Of a stretch of 54,229 bases of DNA, positions 51,233 through 54,229 are shown piece by piece. The first letter of the stretch is position 1, and each line of letters opens with the position of its first letter. Both the position numbers and the translations under genes were made by a program. The stretch is from JALOAF01 sp035446765 (GTDB lineage Bacteria; Patescibacteriota; Gracilibacteria; Absconditabacterales; Absconditicoccaceae): the NCBI GenBank assembly GCA_035446765.1, contig DAOTFU010000002.1:1-54229 (forward strand), given 5' to 3'. The notes under the pieces were generated by a model. It was given only the letters and a program-made list of their open reading frames with translations, was not told the DNA's origin and ran no database searches.

Positions 51233-51329
51233 ATTAATAGTGAAAGGTGAATAGTGAATAGTGAAAAGTTTAGGTTTATAAAAAAATCTTTTACTTTTAA
51301 CTTTTAATTCTTCACTTATTCACTAATAT

Positions 51330-51414
51330 GCCGGGGTGGCGGAATTGGTAGACGCGAAGGACTTAAAATCCTTTTCCATCCAATGGAGTACCGGTTCGAT
51401 TCCGGTCCTCGGCA
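51330..51414 (+). tRNA. tRNA-Leu(UAA)
   Basis: Class II tRNA with acceptor GCCGGGG / CCTCGGC (one G-U), discriminator A, anticodon loop CTTAAAA reading TAA and a long variable arm (TTTTCCATCCAATGGAGTA). Confidence 0.94.
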
Positions 51415-51481
51415 ACGAGAATAAATTCATCAATTTGCAATGTAAAATGTGCAATTGATAGTTGTTTTAAATAATTAAACA

Positions 51482-51754
51482 ATGTTTGTTATGTGATTTA
51501 CAGTACGAAGGACTTGAGATTTAAGTACAAATGAAAGAATGATCTCTTTTTATAAAAAAGAGTTGCGATCTTCTCACATTTTAGATAAAGCAAAAAAGCA
51601 AAAACACTACGGTACAAAATGGTATAGAAAATTTGTATCTTACAACTTTCCTAGTGCTAGAAGATACAAAAGAATAAAGGCTATAGTATCAAATGCTTAT
51701 AGAACTAACAAGAAAAAATATAATACTTTGGCTCAATTGTGAAAAATTGCCTAA
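51482..51754 (+). CDS. Small basic protein, possible divergent bS21, 90 aa
   Basis: The protein MFVMGFTVRRTGDLSTNERM continues ISFYKKELRSSHILDKAKKQ and HYGTKWYRKFVSYNFPSARR. The stretch FYKKELRSSHILDKAKKQKHY resembles the bS21 core (F-RE---SGIL-E-RRR-YYEKP), and it is strongly basic like ribosomal proteins. Its place in front of rplU in a translation operon supports that. The C-terminal 35 residues are not S21-like, so the assignment is tentative. Confidence 0.55.
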
Positions 51755-51790
51755 GTTTTGTTGTTTTAATATATTAAGAAATTTAAAAAC

Positions 51791-52114
51791 ATGTATGCTG
51801 TAATAGAATTACAATGACATCAATATGTAGTAAATGAATGATTGGAGTTGATTGTAGATAAAATAGAAGGTAAAAAAGGTGCCAAAATAGATATAAAAGA
51901 AGTTTTGTCTGTTTTTGATGCAGAATGAAAAAATGTAAAAGTTGGTAAACCTTTTGTCGAAAAAGCCAAAGTATCTGCTGAAATATTGGAGACAAAAAAA
52001 TGAAAAAAAATCAATGTCTTGAAATTTAAGAAGAAGAATAGGTATGAAAGAAACTTTGGGTTTAGACCACACCAAACTGTTTTAAAAATTAAAAAAATAG
52101 ATCTTAATGGTTAA
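51791..52114 (+). CDS. rplU: Ribosomal protein bL21, 107 aa
   Basis: MYAVIELQGHQYVVNEGLEL has the L21 start (M-AVI--GG-QY-V), with KVGKPFVEKAKVSAEILE and the ending KKKNRYERNFGFRPHQTVLK. The gene starts 36 bases after the preceding one and overlaps infA by 8 bases. Confidence 0.94.
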
Positions 52115-52361
52115 GGATTGAGCGTTAGAGCGAGATGGTGAAGTATTGGAAAAATTACCTGCATGAATATTGAAGGTAAGATTGAAAGATGTAGGTACAG
52201 AAATTCGTTGTAAGTTGTCAGGTAAGATGAAACAAAGACACATATCTGTAATACCTGGTGATTGGGTAAAAGTAGAGGTAAATCAGTATGATATGACGCA
52301 AGGTCGTATAACATACAGATACAACAATTATGATCCAAAAGCAGATAGTACTGAAGAGTAG
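52107..52361 (+). CDS. infA: Translation initiation factor IF-1, 84 aa
   Basis: IF-1 occupies the ribosomal A site at initiation. The S1-type OB fold reads ALERDGEVLEKLPAGILKVR, CKLSGKMKQRHISVIPGDWV, KVEVNQYDMTQGRITYR. The start ATG lies within the last codons of rplU in another frame (8-base overlap), indicating translational coupling. Confidence 0.95.
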
Positions 52362-52390
52362 AAATATTTAAATGATTTATTTAAATTCAA

Positions 52391-52507
52391 ATGAAAGTAA
52401 AAAGTTCGATAAAAAAAAGATGTATGTTTTGTCAAATAGTGAAGAGAAAAGGAAGACTTTACGTAATATGTAAAAGAAATCCAAGACACAAGACAAGACA
52501 AGGATAA
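52391..52507 (+). CDS. rpmJ: Ribosomal protein bL36, 38 aa
   Basis: MKVKSSIKKRCMFCQIVKRK then GRLYVICKRNPRHKTRQG. The zinc-binding set C-x2-C ... C-x4-H (CMFC, CKRNPRH) is intact. Standard place between infA and rpsM. Confidence 0.96.
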   Translation: MKVKSSIKKRCMFCQIVKRKGRLYVICKRNPRHKTRQG

Positions 52508-52574
52508 GTTTAACGTACAATTTATAGTGTACAATTGTTAAATTTGTAATTATTTAATACTTAAAAATAATTTG

Positions 52575-52949
52575 ATGTTTAGATTGATGTGACATGTGCT
52601 ACCTGAAGAAAAATCTATATGGATAGCGTTAACTAGTATATATGGTATTGGTAGAAGTAGATCCAAAAAGATATTAGATAAACTAAAGATTGACTTTATG
52701 AAGAAAGTCAAAGATATTTCTGAGGATGAACAAAAAAAGATATCTGATGAATTGAAATCTTATGTTTTAGAAAATGATCTAAAAAGAGAAATAGCTTCTG
52801 CTATCAAAAGATTAAAAGAAATTAAATGTTATAGATGAATTAGACATAATATCGGTTTACCTGTAAGGGGTCAATGTACTAGAAAACATGCTAGAACTGC
52901 TAAAAAACTTATGGGAAGATCAAGAGTAAGACCTGTACTTAAAAAATAG
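52575..52949 (+). CDS. rpsM: Ribosomal protein uS13, 124 aa
   Basis: MFRLMGHVLPEEKSIWIALT then SIYGIGRSRSKKILDKLKID corresponds to the uS13 start (-IAGV-LP--K---IALT-IYGIG). The end RGIRHNIGLPVRGQCTRKHA is the conserved rRNA-contact motif, followed by ARTAKKLMGRSRVRPVLKK. Confidence 0.95.
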
Positions 52950-52998
52950 TTTAGAATTCAGAATTCAGAAATAATTTATAATTATTAATTAAAATTAA

Positions 52999-53385
52999 AT
53001 GGCTGTTGCAAAAAAATCTAAAAAGAAGGATATAAAAATTACAAATGGTATATTGTATGTAACTACTACAAAAAACAATACACTTATTTCTTTGTGTGAT
53101 CAAAATTGAAATAAGTTGATAGGTGGTGGTACATGACTTTTGTGATATAAGTGAGCTAAAAAAAACACTCCATATGCTGCCGAAATGTTGACAAAAAATT
53201 TGTTGAAAGAAGCTCAAAATTATTGACTAAAAGAAATGTGAGTAATATTTAAGGGAGTAGGTATGGCTAGAGATGGTGTATTTAAGGCTATCAATGAAAT
53301 ATGATTGATTGATTTGTCTTATATAAAAGAGAATACTCCTATACAGTTTGGAGGTTGTAAATGAAAAAGACCAAAGAGAAACTAA
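52999..53385 (+). CDS. rpsK: Ribosomal protein uS11, 128 aa
   Basis: TNGILYVTTTKNNTLISLCD, then LIGGGTGLLGYKGAKKNTPY and IFKGVGMARDGVFKAINEIG, ends NTPIQFGGCKGKRPKRN, matching uS11 (T-NNT-----D--GN------S-G--G-KG-RK-TPYAA; KGPG-GR). Ten or so Gly are TGA, giving poor standard-code reading. It is followed by rpsD. Confidence 0.95.
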
Positions 53386-53446
53386 TATAAAATTAATAGT
53401 GTACAATTAACAGTGTACAATTTACAATTTATAAATTATAATATCG

Positions 53447-54067
53447 ATGAGGTATACATGACCAAAGTTTAAACTATGTAGAAGAGAACAAGTAAATTTG
53501 TTTGGATCTGCTAAATATGATGTAAGAAAAAGAAGATCTTTACCGGGACAACATGGTTCTTCTATGAAAAGAAATTCTGAATATGGTAAATTACTCAGAA
53601 ACAAACAAGTTTTGAAGAGATCTTATGGATTATCAGAAAAACAATTTTCTAGATTGGTACAAAAATTGTCAGCTAAATATGCAAAAAATAATGACGTGAG
53701 TCATGATGCTGCTTTGTTTATATTTTTGGAATCTAGAATGGATTCTATATTGTATAGATCAGGTATTGCAAAAACTATGATGCAAGCCAGACAGATGGCA
53801 TCACATGGGCACTTTTTGCTAAATGGTAAAAAACACAATGTTCCATCTACTATTTTGAAAGTTTGAGACAAAATAACATTGAAACCTAAGCTGAAAGACT
53901 CTGGTCTTTATGCTGGTGCGTCTGTAGACAAAAGTCTTAAAATCCCTTCTTGGATAAAAGTAGATAGAAATAAATATGAGGTAGAAGTTATATCTTTGCC
54001 AAAACTTTGAGAAATATGAGTATTGGCTGATATACTAAAAGTAATTGAGTTCTATGCTAGAGCGTAA
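53447..54067 (+). CDS. rpsD: Ribosomal protein uS4, 206 aa
   Basis: MRYTGPKFKLCRREQVNLFG, then KRRSLPGQHGSSMKRNSEYG and the S4 RNA-binding domain ESRMDSILYRSGIAKTMMQA with RQMASHGHFLLNGKKHNVPS, is full-length uS4, a primary 16S rRNA binder. The N-terminal Cys zinc set seen in some S4 proteins is absent (one Cys only). ATG is AUG at 53447. Confidence 0.96.
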
Positions 54068-54141
54068 AGAAATGTGAAATGTTAAATGTATAATTGAAAA
54101 TAATCTAACAAAATAAAAATTTATATTCTTTTTAAAAAACT

Positions 54142-54229
54142 ATGCTAGATATCCAAAAGTTTATAGGTACGCCTAAAATTGTTGTGTCTGAAGAAGACAA
54201 TAACATTACAAAATTTGAATTGAATTATT
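54142..54229 (+). CDS. rpoA: RNA polymerase alpha subunit, N-terminal fragment (truncated by window end)
   Basis: MLDIQKFIGTPKIVVSEEDN then NITKFELNY is the alpha N-terminus (I----P--------NY--F-IEPL). It continues past the window. The order rpsD-rpoA matches the usual alpha operon. Confidence 0.85.
   Translation, partial: MLDIQKFIGTPKIVVSEEDNNITKFELNY

Noticed and set aside
51239..51328. Small gene or regulatory RNA before tRNA-Leu
   Set aside because: The sequence is a run of AATAGTGAAAAG-type direct repeats and their complements; no conserved structure or frame seen.

Overview
The window is AT-rich and reads UGA as glycine (NCBI code 25). In every recognisable long gene the in-frame TGA codons fall where the family needs Gly: the PilT Walker A (TGA-Pro-Thr-Gly-Ser-Gly-Lys), the MurG GGGTGGH loop and the DnaJ G/F region. 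A tRNA-Gly with anticodon UCA is encoded at 48957-49030. This combination is known from Absconditabacteria (SR1) and Gracilibacteria (BD1-5) of the CPR/Patescibacteria. I infer one of these; the window alone does not separate them. All gene ends below use only TAA and TAG as stops, so most are far longer than a standard-code reading would give.

Layout. 1-544 holds G/C-run repeats. 544-11046 (mostly minus) encodes a 629-aa orphan, a RelB/DinJ-like antitoxin and a possible RelE-like toxin, a polysaccharide pyruvyl transferase, a DUF559 endonuclease-like protein, a 1422-aa exported lamin-tail/nuclease protein, MurG, a RibL/TagD-like cytidylyltransferase (plus strand) and a HigA-like regulator. 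11047-11506 is an intergenic stretch with repeated motifs. 11507-16700 (minus) has an RluA pseudouridine synthase, SecF, RNase III, an LCP ligase and a lipoprotein. 16872-19964 (plus) is a PilT plus pilin/VirB2-like membrane-protein cluster. 19966-23866 (minus) has a transglycosylase-SGNH fusion and small membrane or coiled-coil proteins.

24032-33912 carries AsnRS, PhoH (no UGA codon at all), HflX, a TagO/WecA-type transferase, an LRR protein, two acidic orphans and DnaJ behind a CIRCE-like operator. 34002-40726 has a lipoprotein with membrane helices, then a minus-strand operon of AbrB regulator, HlyD-like adaptor and an RND pump with a C-terminal RDD domain. 40869-41600 is an AGOG-type DNA glycosylase with a repeat read in frame. 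41826-44450 is pyruvate phosphate dikinase. 44825-47292 is an accessory stretch (ankyrin, HEPN-like, Myb-like HTH proteins). 47328-48770 is a GuaB1-type enzyme.

48957-54229 is the translation block: tRNA-Gly(UCA), Tyr, Ala, a broken tRNA-Ala copy, Glu, Arg and Leu; infC-rpmI-rplT; a small basic S21-like protein; then rplU-infA-rpmJ-rpsM-rpsK-rpsD-rpoA.

The main points for a second look are: short hairpins with a shared RTAC loop found inside a protein gene, inside a tRNA gene and between genes; the UGA-free phoH in a UGA-rich genome; the RND-RDD fusion; the giant lamin-tail/SNase exported protein; a toxin-antitoxin-like pair flanked by a duplicated gene 3' end; and the pilT/pilin-like cluster.
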